DNA from: an uncultured Lachnoclostridium sp.
GTDB lineage: Bacteria > Bacillota > Clostridia > Lachnospirales > Lachnospiraceae
Direction of reading: 5' to 3'
Length of the DNA: 64,000 nucleotides
NCBI GenBank assembly: GCA_944381625.1
Contig: CALWLW010000016.1
Location: forward strand, 1 to 64,000
Below are positions 1 to 8,576 of this stretch, piece after piece. The notes below the pieces were generated by a model. That model made no database searches. It saw nothing but the letters and a program-made list of their open reading frames with translations, and was not told the DNA's origin. How positions within the stretch are numbered: position 1 is the first letter of the stretch; each line of letters begins with the position of its first letter. The translations under genes were made by a program, and so were the position numbers.

Positions 1-1173
1 TTCGAGAGAACTAAACCACATTGTAATATTGGTACCATCGGTCACGTAGACCATGGTAAAACCACTCTGACCGCAGCTATCACCAAAGTTCTGGCTGCAA
101 GAGTTCCGGGTAACACCGCAACTGATTTCGAGAACATCGACAAGGCTCCGGAAGAGAGAGAGCGTGGTATCACCATCTCTACCGCTCACGTTGAGTACGA
201 GACCGAGCACAGACATTACGCACACGTTGACTGCCCCGGCCATGCTGACTATGTAAAGAACATGATCACCGGTGCTGCTCAGATGGACGGCGCTATCTTG
301 GTAGTAGCTGCAACCGACGGTGTGATGGCTCAGACCAAAGAGCACATCCTTCTGTCCCGTCAGGTAGGCGTTCCCTATATCGTAGTGTTCCTGAACAAGT
401 GCGATATGGTAGACGACGAAGAGTTGATCGAGCTGGTTGAGATGGAAGTTACCGAGCAGCTTGAGGAGTACGGCTTCGAAGGATGCCCGATCATCAAAGG
501 TTCCGCTCTGAAAGCTCTGGAAGATCCGAGCAGCGAGTGGGGCGACAAGATCATGGAGCTTATGAGCACCGTTGACGAGTACATTCCGGATCCGCAGCGT
601 GACACCGACAAACCGTTCCTGATGCCGGTTGAGGACGTGTTCACCATCACCGGACGTGGTACCGTTGCTACTGGTAGAGTAGAGCGTGGTGTGCTTCACC
701 TGAACGACGAGGTTGAGATCGTTGGCGTTAAGGAAGAGAAGAAGAAAACCGTTGTTACCGGTATCGAGATGTTCCGTAAGCTTCTGGACGAGGCTCAGGC
801 TGGAGACAACATCGGAGCACTGCTTCGTGGTATCCAGAGAACCGAGATCGTTCGTGGACAGGTTCTTGCAAAACCGGGCAGCGTTACCTGCCACACCAAA
901 TTTACCGCTCAGGTATACGTTCTGACCAAGGACGAGGGTGGCCGTCATACGCCGTTCTTCAACAACTACAGACCGCAGTTCTACTTCAGAACCACCGACG
1001 TTACCGGCGTTATCGCTCTTCCGGAAGGAACCGAGATGTGCATGCCGGGTGACAACGTTGAGATGACCATCGAGCTGATCCACCCGATCGCTATGGAGCA
1101 GGGTCTTACCTTCGCTATCCGTGAGGGCGGCAGAACCGTTGGATCTGGACGTGTTGCTACCATCATCGAGTAA
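1..1173 (+). CDS. tuf: Elongation factor Tu (5' end cut by window edge)
   Basis: GTPase that brings aminoacyl-tRNA to the ribosome. The reading frame is open from base 1 and begins [11 protein letters not shown], so only about five N-terminal residues are missing. The G1 loop GHVDHGKT, the G3 motif DCPGH and the G4 motif NKCD are all visible in the first 135 residues, followed by the two beta-barrel domains, ending [11 protein letters not shown]. The part present is 390 codons plus stop, as expected for a full EF-Tu. The gene is normally last in the str operon after fusA; the terminator right after it fits that. Confidence 0.98.
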   Translation, partial: FERTKPHCNIGTIGHVDHGKTTLTAAITKVLAARVPGNTATDFENIDKAPEERERGITISTAHVEYETEHRHYAHVDCPGHADYVKNMITGAAQMDGAILVVAATDGVMAQTKEHILLSRQVGVPYIVVFLNKCDMVDDEELIELVEMEVTEQLEEYGFEGCPIIKGSALKALEDPSSEWGDKIMELMSTVDEYIPDPQRDTDKPFLMPVEDVFTITGRGTVATGRVERGVLHLNDEVEIVGVKEEKKKTVVTGIEMFRKLLDEAQAGDNIGALLRGIQRTEIVRGQVLAKPGSVTCHTKFTAQVYVLTKDEGGRHTPFFNNYRPQFYFRTTDVTGVIALPEGTEMCMPGDNVEMTIELIHPIAMEQGLTFAIREGGRTVGSGRVATIIE

Positions 1174-1207
1174 TCTTTGATAGTATCAGTATAAAACCAG
1201 AATTTAG

Positions 1208-1239
1208 AGGGCTTTCCGAGAAATCGGAGAGCCCTTTTT
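1208..1239 (+). terminator. Rho-independent terminator of tuf
   Basis: An 11-bp perfect stem (GGGCTTTCCGA / TCGGAGAGCCC) with a GAAA loop, followed by a T run, 35 bases after the tuf stop codon. Confidence 0.9.
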
Positions 1240-1345
1240 ATGCTCCATAGGGAGACTTTTATAACGCAAGATACTTTGAACTGAAATTGCCTACTCCTGT
1301 ATTAAATATTTATTGTAGAGGTAATAATAATTTTATAATATGCGG

Positions 1346-1374
1346 TTGACACACCCTGTTAATTGTCATATTAT
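1346..1374 (+). promoter_or_regulatory. Sigma-A promoter of the type III antitoxin RNA
   Basis: TTGACA at 1346-1351 and TATTAT at 1369-1374 with a 17-base spacer. A TATAAT at 1372-1377 is an alternative with a 20-base spacer. Transcription would start just before the first antitoxin repeat at 1386, as in known type III systems, where one promoter drives both RNA and toxin. Confidence 0.75.
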
Positions 1375-1385
1375 AATCATAGAAA

Positions 1386-1490
1386 GGTCTCCATTAACCT
1401 TATGGTCTTGAACCATAGAAGAGATGAACATTAAAGATGGTCTCCATTAACCTTCGGTAATCAATCCGTAAAGAGATGAACATTAACGAG
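1386..1490 (+). ncRNA. Type III antitoxin RNA: two tandem 53-nt repeats (ToxI/CptI-like)
   Basis: Two head-to-tail copies with a 53-base period begin at 1386 and 1439. Each starts GGTCTCCATTAACCTT and ends AGAGATGAACATTAA. The outer TCTC and GAGA blocks are complementary. The middle differs between copies but can pair in both: TATGGT/ACCATA in copy 1, CGG/CCG in copy 2. Conserved flanks around a covarying hairpin are expected of the pseudoknotted RNA units that bind ToxN-family toxins. The array sits between a promoter and a terminator directly ahead of the toxin gene, the standard type III layout. Two repeats of this length are more like CptIN than the classical ToxIN array; that subfamily call is tentative. 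Confidence 0.85.
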
Positions 1491-1518
1491 TGGGAAGATT
1501 GATCTTCCCACATTTTTT
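1491..1518 (+). terminator. Terminator between antitoxin repeats and toxin gene
   Basis: The palindrome TGGGAAGATTGATCTTCCCA (1491-1510) is followed by CATTTTTT. In type III systems this partly leaky terminator sets the excess of antitoxin RNA over toxin mRNA. Confidence 0.88.
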
Positions 1519-1544
1519 AACTCAAAATCTAAAGGAGCGGTATT

Positions 1545-2111
1545 TTGTTTACGTTAGAAGGGAAACTGACATTCATCAATATTGATCAGAGTTATTTAAA
1601 GAAGCTGTATGGCGTATGTTCAGAGGTATATTATAAGCCAAGTGGATATGAGAATAAACCGTACATAGGAATTTTGATAAATAAAAATAATAGAAAATAT
1701 GTGATTCCGCTGTCATCTGCAAAAGAGAAGCATAAGGCGTGGAAAAATGTCAATAAAGAGTGCTATTTGATTTTCGAAACTGCAAAGAAATCCAGTATGG
1801 GACAAGGCGATATCTGGGTGCAGGCAGAAGGAGAACATGTAAAGCACATCCTTTCTGTTCTGGATATCAAAAAAATGATCCCGATTGTGGACGGTGTTTA
1901 TAGCAGGGTCAATATCAATCCTGAGGATGGTGATACTGATGAGGTTAAGAAATATAAGCATTTATTAAATAAGGAATATTCTTTTTGTTTAAAAATCATC
2001 AATGAAGTTATTGGAAAAGCCAATAGGCTGTATGACAAGCAGATGAAAACCGGAAAAGCAGCTAAGTTCTGCTGTGATTTTAAGAAATTAGAGGACGTGG
2101 CAGATCAGTAG
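1545..2111 (+). CDS. ToxN/AbiQ-family type III toxin (endoribonuclease)
   Basis: 188 residues, the usual size for this family. The N-terminal part matches the ToxN/AbiQ pattern: LTFINIDQSYLKKLYG, then KPYIGILINKNNRKYVIPLSS, near KKMIPI at 110-115 and a helical C-terminus. Known members are RNases that cut cellular or phage RNA and their own repeat RNA, and are neutralised by the repeat RNA in a ring-like complex; several abort phage infection. The start is a TTG with AAAGGAG seven bases upstream; no ATG lies nearby. It is preceded by the repeat array and terminator and followed by its own terminator, so the module is complete. The gene is more AT-rich than its neighbours, which suggests transfer. 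Confidence 0.88.
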   Translation: MFTLEGKLTFINIDQSYLKKLYGVCSEVYYKPSGYENKPYIGILINKNNRKYVIPLSSAKEKHKAWKNVNKECYLIFETAKKSSMGQGDIWVQAEGEHVKHILSVLDIKKMIPIVDGVYSRVNINPEDGDTDEVKKYKHLLNKEYSFCLKIINEVIGKANRLYDKQMKTGKAAKFCCDFKKLEDVADQ

Positions 2112-2113
2112 GG

Positions 2114-2165
2114 GAGGGTGTCGCATCATCATCTAAATCGATGATTTTGCGATGCCCTCTTTTTG
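2114..2165 (+). terminator. Terminator after the toxin gene
   Basis: A 12-bp stem (2114-2125 with 2148-2159, two G-U pairs) followed by TTTTTG. It closes the type III module. Confidence 0.8.
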
Positions 2166-2266
2166 CACCATTCTTTCAAAAATATTTTCCCAAAATGAAG
2201 TATCCTGGCGGCCGCGGCTATATAGAAGTACAGGCCTGTAAGTTCATGAACAAAGGAGAGAACACG

Positions 2267-2800
2267 GTGACACGGGATGAATTTGAAGCTATGCTGATCA
2301 AATATGAAAAAGAGATCTATTCCTTCTGCCTGCATCTGACCGGAAGCAGGTATGAGGCGGACGAGTTGTTTCAGGACACCTGGTTGTCCGCCATGGAACA
2401 GAGGGACGCCATCGATTTCCGTAAGAATCCCCGCAGCTGGCTCATGGGAAAAGCGGTTCTGCAGTGGAAGGGGAAGAAAAGAAAATTCGCCAGGAGGCAG
2501 CGCATAGCGCCCCAAACGGACCTGACCGGGGAACTGGAGAGCGTCCGCTTTGTGAGCGCTCAGCCGCTTCCGGAACAGATCGCGGAAGAACGGGAGCTGG
2601 CGGAAGCGCTTCGGACGGAAGTCCGGGGCCTGAAGGAGCGGTACCGGGTGGTGGTAGAGCTGCATTATGGGATGGATCTGACGGCAGGAGAGATCGCGGA
2701 TATTTTGAAGATTCCCAGAGGAACCGTAGAGAGCAGACTCAGCAAAGCGAGAAAACTGCTGAGAGAAAGAATGGAGGGGCGGGGATATGAAGTCAGATAA
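2267..2800 (+). CDS. ECF-type RNA polymerase sigma factor
   Basis: About 177 residues. Region 2 is seen in MLIKYEKEIYSFCLHLTGSR with ADELFQDTWLSAM; region 4 in LKERYRVVVELHYGMDLTAGEIADILKIP followed by RGTVESRLSKARKLL, the promoter -35 binding helix-turn-helix. I chose GTG at 2267 because AAGGAG lies eight bases upstream and the protein then starts at region 2; ATG 2246 is an in-frame alternative. The stop overlaps the start of the next gene by 14 bases, so the two are translated together. That gene has the topology of a membrane anti-sigma factor, so this sigma factor probably answers an envelope signal. Confidence 0.92.
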   Translation: MTRDEFEAMLIKYEKEIYSFCLHLTGSRYEADELFQDTWLSAMEQRDAIDFRKNPRSWLMGKAVLQWKGKKRKFARRQRIAPQTDLTGELESVRFVSAQPLPEQIAEERELAEALRTEVRGLKERYRVVVELHYGMDLTAGEIADILKIPRGTVESRLSKARKLLRERMEGRGYEVR

Positions 2801-4049
2801 AAAAGTATATGAGCTGGACGTTTTATTGAAGCGCAGTCTCCATGACGAAGAGGTGCCGGATGATCGCCTGCACAGGCAGATCATGCAGGAATGGAGGGAA
2901 AAATCTGATATGAAAAAGAAGAACTCTTATAAAGCAGCCGCGGCGGCGGTCATCTGCGTGGGAGCGCTGTCCGCTGTATCCGTACATGCGGGAATGCGTT
3001 TTCTTGGGCCGAAGGAAGCTGTGGAGGAGATGGGATATGGAGATATCGCCGCGCTTTTTGAAGGGAAAGAGGCCGTCCGAATCGGCGAGACGCAGAACGG
3101 GGAGACCTATGCGTTTACCCTTCTGGGAATGACGGAAGGAGCCAATCTGATGGAGCTGAACGCCGGGCAGGGCGCGATAGAGGAAAATCATTTTTACGCA
3201 GTTGTGGGAATCTCCAATCTGGACGGCAGCCCTTTGACCGCCGAAGAATTCTGGGACAGCGGGGAGAGCTATTTTATATCGCCGTTTATCCAGGGACTGG
3301 AGCCCTGGCGCTATAATATTTCGACCATGGGCGGAGGCTATGCGGAGGCAGAAGCCGATGGAATTGTGTACCGTATGATCGACTGCGACGCTGTCAGCTG
3401 TTTTGCGGACCGGGAGATCTATCTGGGCGTACTGGACCGGGCTCTTTACGAAAAGGAAGCCTACCATTTTGATGAAAGCACGGGTGTGATCACTCCCAGC
3501 GCTGGATACGAGGGAACCAATCTGCTGTTCCAGCTTCCCATTGACGAAAGTAAAGCGGATCCGGAGCAGGCTGCCAGGATTATGGAGGAACTGTCCGGAG
3601 GACAGGATGAGGAGCGGACAGCAGAGGCAGAGACGGCGGCAGAGACTGGAGAACCGCCAACCAGGACTGGGGAAGCGGGGACGGAAAGGCTGGAGGAAGC
3701 CGGAAATTTTATCACCAGCCCGGAGGCGTTTTCCGATTACCAGATCTTTTTGGAATCTTTAGATGGAGGGGCGGCCGCCGCTCATTCGGCCCTGGGGGAC
3801 CTGGGTATGGTCCAGGAGGACCGGCAGACCATAGAAGAAAAGGATGGGGTATACCTTTTTGAAAGGAAGAACGATGATGGAGATGTGGAGCAGACTGCAT
3901 TTTTCCCGGAAGATTTTGAGAATGGGAACGGATATTCCTGCCAGTATGAAGAATCCGATGAAAGCGCGGCGCTCATCATTGTGCTGCCGGAACTCAATGA
4001 GGACGGAACGCTGACCTGTACGTTGTACCGGAAAGAATATCCGCTGTAA
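2787..4049 (+). CDS. Probable membrane anti-sigma factor of the ECF pair
   Basis: 420 residues: a short cytoplasmic N-terminus (about 1-47), one membrane helix (about 49-66, AAAAAVICVGALSAVSVHAG), and a large extracytoplasmic part rich in acidic residues, with a Glu/Thr-rich linker near 270-300. This layout, and the 14-base overlap with the sigma gene, is typical of clostridial anti-sigma or DUF4179-like proteins that hold the sigma factor at the membrane. No zinc-finger anti-sigma motif (HxxxCxxC) is visible, so the binding domain is not of that class. Function is inferred from topology and context. Confidence 0.7.
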   Translation: MKSDKKVYELDVLLKRSLHDEEVPDDRLHRQIMQEWREKSDMKKKNSYKAAAAAVICVGALSAVSVHAGMRFLGPKEAVEEMGYGDIAALFEGKEAVRIGETQNGETYAFTLLGMTEGANLMELNAGQGAIEENHFYAVVGISNLDGSPLTAEEFWDSGESYFISPFIQGLEPWRYNISTMGGGYAEAEADGIVYRMIDCDAVSCFADREIYLGVLDRALYEKEAYHFDESTGVITPSAGYEGTNLLFQLPIDESKADPEQAARIMEELSGGQDEERTAEAETAAETGEPPTRTGEAGTERLEEAGNFITSPEAFSDYQIFLESLDGGAAAAHSALGDLGMVQEDRQTIEEKDGVYLFERKNDDGDVEQTAFFPEDFENGNGYSCQYEESDESAALIIVLPELNEDGTLTCTLYRKEYPL

Positions 4050-4091
4050 AAAGTCCATGTGACAAAATGCATTTACGCGCCGGCATACAGC

Positions 4092-4134
4092 CGCCGCGGC
4101 ACAGGAACAGACCGCCTGTGCCGCGGCGTTTTTT
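4092..4134 (+). terminator. Terminator of the sigma/anti-sigma operon
   Basis: A perfect 14-bp GC-rich stem (4092-4105 with 4115-4128) followed by six T. Confidence 0.95.
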
Positions 4135-4226
4135 GGCGAAATTTTACAGAAAACAGTCAAAATAATATAAATAAGAGTATAAAATATTCAAAATATGAAA
4201 CAAAAATTTATAAAACTGAAGATTTA

Positions 4227-4254
4227 TTGACAATAATGTTTCGGATCGTATAAT
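4227..4254 (+). promoter_or_regulatory. Strong sigma-A promoter upstream of the GNAT and MurNAc genes
   Basis: Consensus TTGACA (4227-4232), 16-base spacer and TATAAT (4249-4254). The -10 box covers the ATG at 4253, which rules out that codon as a translation start. Confidence 0.85.
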
Positions 4255-4315
4255 GGAACTATCATTGGACTGGCCAGTAAATGATGATCATGAACCTGAA
4301 AGAAGGAGCGCAGAT

Positions 4316-5275
4316 ATGGAGATACGGCATTATTCTCAGAAAGATGAACAGGCTGTGGTGGATTTATGGAACCGTACCTGTACGGTAGATGCTTTGGATG
4401 TGAGAAAGTTCCGGCGGCAAGCGGTTCTGGATGAAAACTTCGATGTGTCGCTGAGTTTTATCGCGGAAGAGGAAGGCCGTGTTGTTGGCTTTATACTCGG
4501 AACGAAACGGAAGTTTCCTTATCTGGATCGGGGACTGGAACCGTACCGGGGATGGATTAACGTGCTGTTCGTGGATCCGTCCCATTGGAGAAAGGGGATC
4601 GGGACGAAGCTGCTGACAAACTGTGAAAACGCATTGGAGAAGCTGGGATGCAGAAATCTTACGCTGGGCGCTTATTCTCCCAATTATTTTTTCCCGGGGG
4701 TGGACAGGGAGCATTATCCTGAGGCGGCCGGATTTTTTGAAAAGCGCGGTTATCTGGCCCAGGATGAACATTACTCCATGGGGAAGAACCTGCACGGCTA
4801 CCAGATCCCGGAGAAGACGCTGGAGAAGAAACAGGCGCTGGAGGAGATGGGGTACCGGTTCCGTGGCTTTGATTATGTGTATGCGCTGGAGCTTCTGGAT
4901 TTCCTGGGGAAAGAATTTGGGGGCGGCTGGAAACGGAATGCGCTGAACGCCATGCAGAAGGGAACGGCGGAGGATGTGATTCAGCTGGTACTTGACCCGG
5001 ATGGAGAGATCTGCGGTTTCTGTATGCGGGCAATCGATGGAAATCCCATGCGGTTCGGCCCCATAGGGATTGCCGGACGGGTGAGAAATGCCGGGATCGG
5101 GAGCGTCCTTTTGGATATTCAGTGCTATGAAATGTGCAAAAGAGGAATTTACCGGATGTATTTTGTTACCACAGACGAGCCTGGCAGAAGATATTATGAG
5201 CGCCATGGCCTGGAGGTATTCCGTACCTTTATGCTGTACAGGAAAAATCTGAAAGAGGGTTCAGAAAACGTATGA
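4316..5275 (+). CDS. Tandem GNAT-domain N-acetyltransferase
   Basis: About 319 residues with two GNAT modules. The first (about 1-150) has the acetyl-CoA loop in VDPSHWRKGIGTKLL; the second (about 190-315) has VRNAGIGSVLLD. Start ATG 4316 has AAGGAG seven bases upstream. The gene lies 72 bases ahead of the MurNAc uptake genes, in the same direction, and may be in their operon. Clostridial GlmA, which N-acetylates glucosamine released from peptidoglycan, is also a GNAT protein, so a role in returning de-acetylated wall sugars to the recycling pathway is possible. The substrate is not shown by the sequence. Confidence 0.8.
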   Translation: MEIRHYSQKDEQAVVDLWNRTCTVDALDVRKFRRQAVLDENFDVSLSFIAEEEGRVVGFILGTKRKFPYLDRGLEPYRGWINVLFVDPSHWRKGIGTKLLTNCENALEKLGCRNLTLGAYSPNYFFPGVDREHYPEAAGFFEKRGYLAQDEHYSMGKNLHGYQIPEKTLEKKQALEEMGYRFRGFDYVYALELLDFLGKEFGGGWKRNALNAMQKGTAEDVIQLVLDPDGEICGFCMRAIDGNPMRFGPIGIAGRVRNAGIGSVLLDIQCYEMCKRGIYRMYFVTTDEPGRRYYERHGLEVFRTFMLYRKNLKEGSENV

Positions 5276-5347
5276 GAAACTTGAAATCAGGGTATTGAAA
5301 GAAAGACGGCGCGTGGCGCCGGAAAGGAAGTGGGGAGGCAGAGGTAT

Positions 5348-6682
5348 ATGACCAGTCAGGATATTGCATCGACGATTATTGGGTATATGGGGACAAAGGA
5401 CAACCTGAAATCCATCTATAACTGCTATACGCGGGTGCGGATGACCGTGAAAGATGTGGACAGGTGTGACCTGGAAGCGCTGAAAAAGCTGGAAGGCATA
5501 TTGGGAACTGTGGTGGAAGGAGACAGCGTACAGCTGGTGGTGGGGCCGGGCAAATCGGCCAAACTGGCAGGTGCGATCTCAGATATGACAGGAATCAGGA
5601 ACGAGGAGGTAGAAGAGGCGGAGCTTTTAAAGCAGGCCAATAGGGAGAAGAATAATACGCCCTTTAAGCGGGTACTGAAGAAAGTAGCCAGCGTATTTGT
5701 GCCGATCATCCCGGCTTTCATCGCCTGCGGACTGATGGTGGCTATTTATGAGGCCGGGTATGTGTTCTTTCCCGGTCTGGAAGAGACGGATTTCGGAAAG
5801 ATCCTGTCCGCAGTGGCCTATTCTGTATTTACGATTCTCCCCATTATTGTGGGGTATAACGCGGCGAAGGAATTTGGCGGCTCGCCCATCCTGGGGGCGG
5901 TGCTTGCCTCGATCCTGAACGCATCGGCCATTACAGGGGTGCATCTTCTGGGTATCGAATGCGCGGCCGGACGGGGCGGAGTGATCTCGGTCCTGATTGT
6001 GGCCGCTCTGGGGGCGAAGCTGGAGCGCATGATCCGAAACGTCATGCCGGAGATCCTGGATACCTTTTTGACGCCGCTGATCACCATCTTTGTGATGACA
6101 TTTGCGGGCCTGATCGTATTCCAGCCGGTGGCAGGCTTCGTATCCGACGCGGTAGGCAATTTCGTCCATTACATCATCTATCAGGCACCTGCGCTGGCTG
6201 GGCTTGCGACGCTGGTCTATCTGCCGCTGGTCATGACGGGGATGCACCACGGCCTGATCGCGGTAAACGCACAGCTGATTGCGGACTTTGGCGTGACGTA
6301 TCTGCTTCCGGTCACCTGTATGGCGGGAGCAGGGCAGGTGGGAGCCGCCTTTTATGTCTATCTGAAAACAAAGAACAGCCGGCTGAAAAAAGTCTGCAAG
6401 AATGCGCTGCCTGTGGGTATGCTGGGAATTGGAGAACCGCTGATGTGGGGCGTTACGGTTCCGCTGGGGAAACCGTTCCTGGCCTCCTGCCTGGGTGGAG
6501 CGGTAGGCGGAAGCGCGATGGCGATCATGAAGGTGGCCGCCAAGATTCCGGAACTGTCGGGTCTGCAGCTGGCGCTGATTACCACAAGCCCTGTGAAATA
6601 TTTAATTGGCATCGCGATTTCCTATGCGGCAGGCTTCCTGTTTGCGATGCTTTTGGGATTCACGGATCCAGAGGAAGAATAA
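5348..6682 (+). CDS. murP: PTS transporter subunit EIIBC, probably N-acetylmuramic acid specific
   Basis: 444 residues, similar in order and length to MurP. The EIIB domain (about 1-85) has the phosphorylated cysteine at residue 26 in YNCYTRVRMTV. The EIIC domain (about 105-440) has many membrane helices, a GMHHGL motif and the conserved GEPLMWGVTVPLG near its end. It would import MurNAc and phosphorylate it to MurNAc-6-phosphate; no EIIA domain is present, so EIIA comes from elsewhere. The specificity rests on the next two genes (MurR-like and MurQ). Start ATG 5348 has GGGGAGG nine bases upstream; GTG 5330 lies in front of that site and is unlikely. Confidence 0.88.
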   Translation: MTSQDIASTIIGYMGTKDNLKSIYNCYTRVRMTVKDVDRCDLEALKKLEGILGTVVEGDSVQLVVGPGKSAKLAGAISDMTGIRNEEVEEAELLKQANREKNNTPFKRVLKKVASVFVPIIPAFIACGLMVAIYEAGYVFFPGLEETDFGKILSAVAYSVFTILPIIVGYNAAKEFGGSPILGAVLASILNASAITGVHLLGIECAAGRGGVISVLIVAALGAKLERMIRNVMPEILDTFLTPLITIFVMTFAGLIVFQPVAGFVSDAVGNFVHYIIYQAPALAGLATLVYLPLVMTGMHHGLIAVNAQLIADFGVTYLLPVTCMAGAGQVGAAFYVYLKTKNSRLKKVCKNALPVGMLGIGEPLMWGVTVPLGKPFLASCLGGAVGGSAMAIMKVAAKIPELSGLQLALITTSPVKYLIGIAISYAAGFLFAMLLGFTDPEEE

Positions 6683-6685
6683 TTG

Positions 6686-7555
6686 ATGAAAAGTGTACTT
6701 GTAAGATTCCAGGAATATGAAAGGAAGGCGAGCAGCGCGGAGCGGATGGTAGTCCGTTTCGTGCTGGAGCACCCGGCCGAAGCTTCGGCCTGCAACGCCC
6801 GGCAGCTGGCGGCCGCTTCGTTCTCTTCGCCGTCCACGGTAATACGTCTCTGCAAAAAGATGAATTTCTCCGGCTACCGGGAATTTCAGAAGGCTCTGCT
6901 CATGGAGCTGGCGGTGCGGAAGGAAAATGAGATCCAGGGGGATATCCAGAAAGAGGACAGCCTGGAGCATATCATCACGAAGGTGACGTATAAAAATATC
7001 GTTTCCCTGGAAAAGACAAGGAAGCTTCTCGACGAGGAGATACTGGAACAGTGCGTGACGCTGCTGGAAACCTGCGGGAGTATTGCGTTGTTTGGCATGG
7101 GCTCGTCCTACCTGGTAGCCAGGGACGCCTGTATGAAATTCCTGAGGATCAACAAGCCGTGCTACCTGGGAGAAGACTGGCATCTTCAGCTTCTGCACGC
7201 CAAGAACCTTACGAAAAATGACGCGGCGGTGATCATCAGCTATTCCGGGCTTACGGAAGAGATGATCACCTGCGCGAAAACGGCGAAGGAGAGAGGAGCG
7301 TCCATCATTGCCATCACCAGGTTTGCAGATTCCAGGCTGTCACGGCTGGCGGATTATAACCTGTACGTGTCCGCGTCGGAGTTCCTGATCCGAAGCGGGG
7401 CCATGTCCTCGCGGATCTCCCAGCTCAATGTGGTGGATATTTTGTACACGGCGTATTTGAACCGGCATTATGAGGAGACGGCGCTTCAGGTGAAGAAGAC
7501 GTATATGCCCAAGGAACAGGACGAGAGAAAAGAAGAAGGGGAGGATGAGATTTAG
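6686..7555 (+). CDS. murR: MurR/RpiR-family transcriptional regulator
   Basis: 289 residues. The N-terminal RpiR helix-turn-helix (about 1-77) contains SAERMVVRFVLEHPAE and FSSPSTVIRLCKKMNFSGY. The SIS sugar-phosphate domain (about 110-245) contains GSIALFGMGSSYLVARDAC and DAAVIISYSGLTEEM. In relatives the SIS domain senses MurNAc-6-phosphate and relieves repression of the mur genes. It begins three bases after the EIIBC stop and ends one base before murQ, so it is part of the operon and probably autoregulates it. Confidence 0.88.
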   Translation: MKSVLVRFQEYERKASSAERMVVRFVLEHPAEASACNARQLAAASFSSPSTVIRLCKKMNFSGYREFQKALLMELAVRKENEIQGDIQKEDSLEHIITKVTYKNIVSLEKTRKLLDEEILEQCVTLLETCGSIALFGMGSSYLVARDACMKFLRINKPCYLGEDWHLQLLHAKNLTKNDAAVIISYSGLTEEMITCAKTAKERGASIIAITRFADSRLSRLADYNLYVSASEFLIRSGAMSSRISQLNVVDILYTAYLNRHYEETALQVKKTYMPKEQDERKEEGEDEI

Positions 7556-7556
7556 A

Positions 7557-8453
7557 ATGGATAAGGAACAGTTGGGCCATCTGCATACGGAGACACGCAA
7601 TCCGGAATCGGCGGAGATGGACAAGATGAGTATCCGGGAGCTTCTGACCCTGATGAACCGGGAAGACGGGAAAGCAATTGAGGCCGTCAGGGAAGCAATA
7701 CCGGAGATAGAGGAAACCGTCAGAAGAGTGATCCGGGCTCTGGAAAACGGCGGACGGCTGATCTATGCGGGAGCAGGAACCAGCGGCCGCATGGGTATGG
7801 TCGACGCGGTGGAATGCGGACCAACCTTTTCCACAGACAATGAGGTGACCGCGATCATGGCCGGAGGCGAGACTGCGTTCTTCTGCGCCAGGGAAGGGGC
7901 GGAGGATTCGGAAGAGCTGGCGGCGGAAGAACTGGAACGGATAGGGCTGGATGAAAAAGACGTGGTGCTGGCGATTGCGGCGTCGGGAAGAACGCCATAC
8001 TGTATCGGGGCGCTGAAGACAGCCCGGAAAAAGGGGGCGGTCTGTATCAGTCTTTCCTGCAATAAGGGAGCGGCAATGTCCGCCTATGCGGATGTGGCCA
8101 TCGAAGTGGACGCGGGTCCGGAGGTGCTGACCGGTTCCACCCGCCTGAAAGCGGGCACCTGTCAGAAACTGATCCTGAACATGATTTCCACCGCCTCCAT
8201 GGTGGGGATCGGGAAGGTCTACAGCAATTATATGGTGGATATGAAGGCCAGCAATTATAAACTGGAGGAGCGGGCGAAAAGGATTGTGATGGATACCACC
8301 TCCTGCACAGCGGAGGAAGCGCTTCAGGCGCTGAGGGAAGCGGGACAGTCCATAAAAACAGCCATCGTTATGATCCTTTTGGGGGTATCCAGAGAGGAGG
8401 CAGAAGCGAGACTGCAGAAAAGCAGCGGGTTTGTGAGAAGGTGTATAGACTGA
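7557..8453 (+). CDS. murQ: N-acetylmuramic acid 6-phosphate etherase
   Basis: 298 residues, the same length as E. coli MurQ. It cleaves the lactyl ether of MurNAc-6-phosphate to give GlcNAc-6-phosphate and D-lactate. The SIS fold shows GAGTSGRMGMVDAVECGPTF, the acidic stretch REGAEDSEELAAEEL, IAASGRTPYCIGAL and GSTRLKAGTCQKLILNM, all typical of MurQ, and the C-terminus carries the usual helical domain ending GFVRRCID. Start ATG 7557 follows the murR stop by one base; ATG 7545 is possible but abuts its ribosome site. With MurP and MurR it forms a peptidoglycan salvage pathway. Confidence 0.95.
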   Translation: MDKEQLGHLHTETRNPESAEMDKMSIRELLTLMNREDGKAIEAVREAIPEIEETVRRVIRALENGGRLIYAGAGTSGRMGMVDAVECGPTFSTDNEVTAIMAGGETAFFCAREGAEDSEELAAEELERIGLDEKDVVLAIAASGRTPYCIGALKTARKKGAVCISLSCNKGAAMSAYADVAIEVDAGPEVLTGSTRLKAGTCQKLILNMISTASMVGIGKVYSNYMVDMKASNYKLEERAKRIVMDTTSCTAEEALQALREAGQSIKTAIVMILLGVSREEAEARLQKSSGFVRRCID

Positions 8454-8491
8454 ATTAGAATAAAAATTTATCGAAAAACAATAAAAATATA

Positions 8492-8520
8492 TTGACAATC
8501 GGTATTCGAGGTGATATGCT
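8492..8520 (+). promoter_or_regulatory. Promoter of the DUF2975 operon
   Basis: TTGACA (8492-8497), 17-base spacer, TATGCT (8515-8520), 57 bases before the start codon. GGAGC and GCTCC at about 8531 and 8552 could form an inverted repeat in the leader. Confidence 0.7.
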
Positions 8521-8576
8521 GTCCAAAACAGGAGCGGTAAGGAATGGAAACTGCTCCGGGAAATGAGGAGGCTGTG

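Noticed and set aside
1386..1490. Two direct repeats that could suggest a short CRISPR array
   Set aside because: The repeats are adjacent without unique spacers, lie in a promoter-terminator unit and precede a ToxN-like gene; no cas genes are present.
4253..4315. Earlier start codon for the tandem GNAT gene
   Set aside because: The ATG at 4253 lies inside the TATAAT box of a consensus promoter and has no ribosome site; ATG 4316 has AAGGAG.
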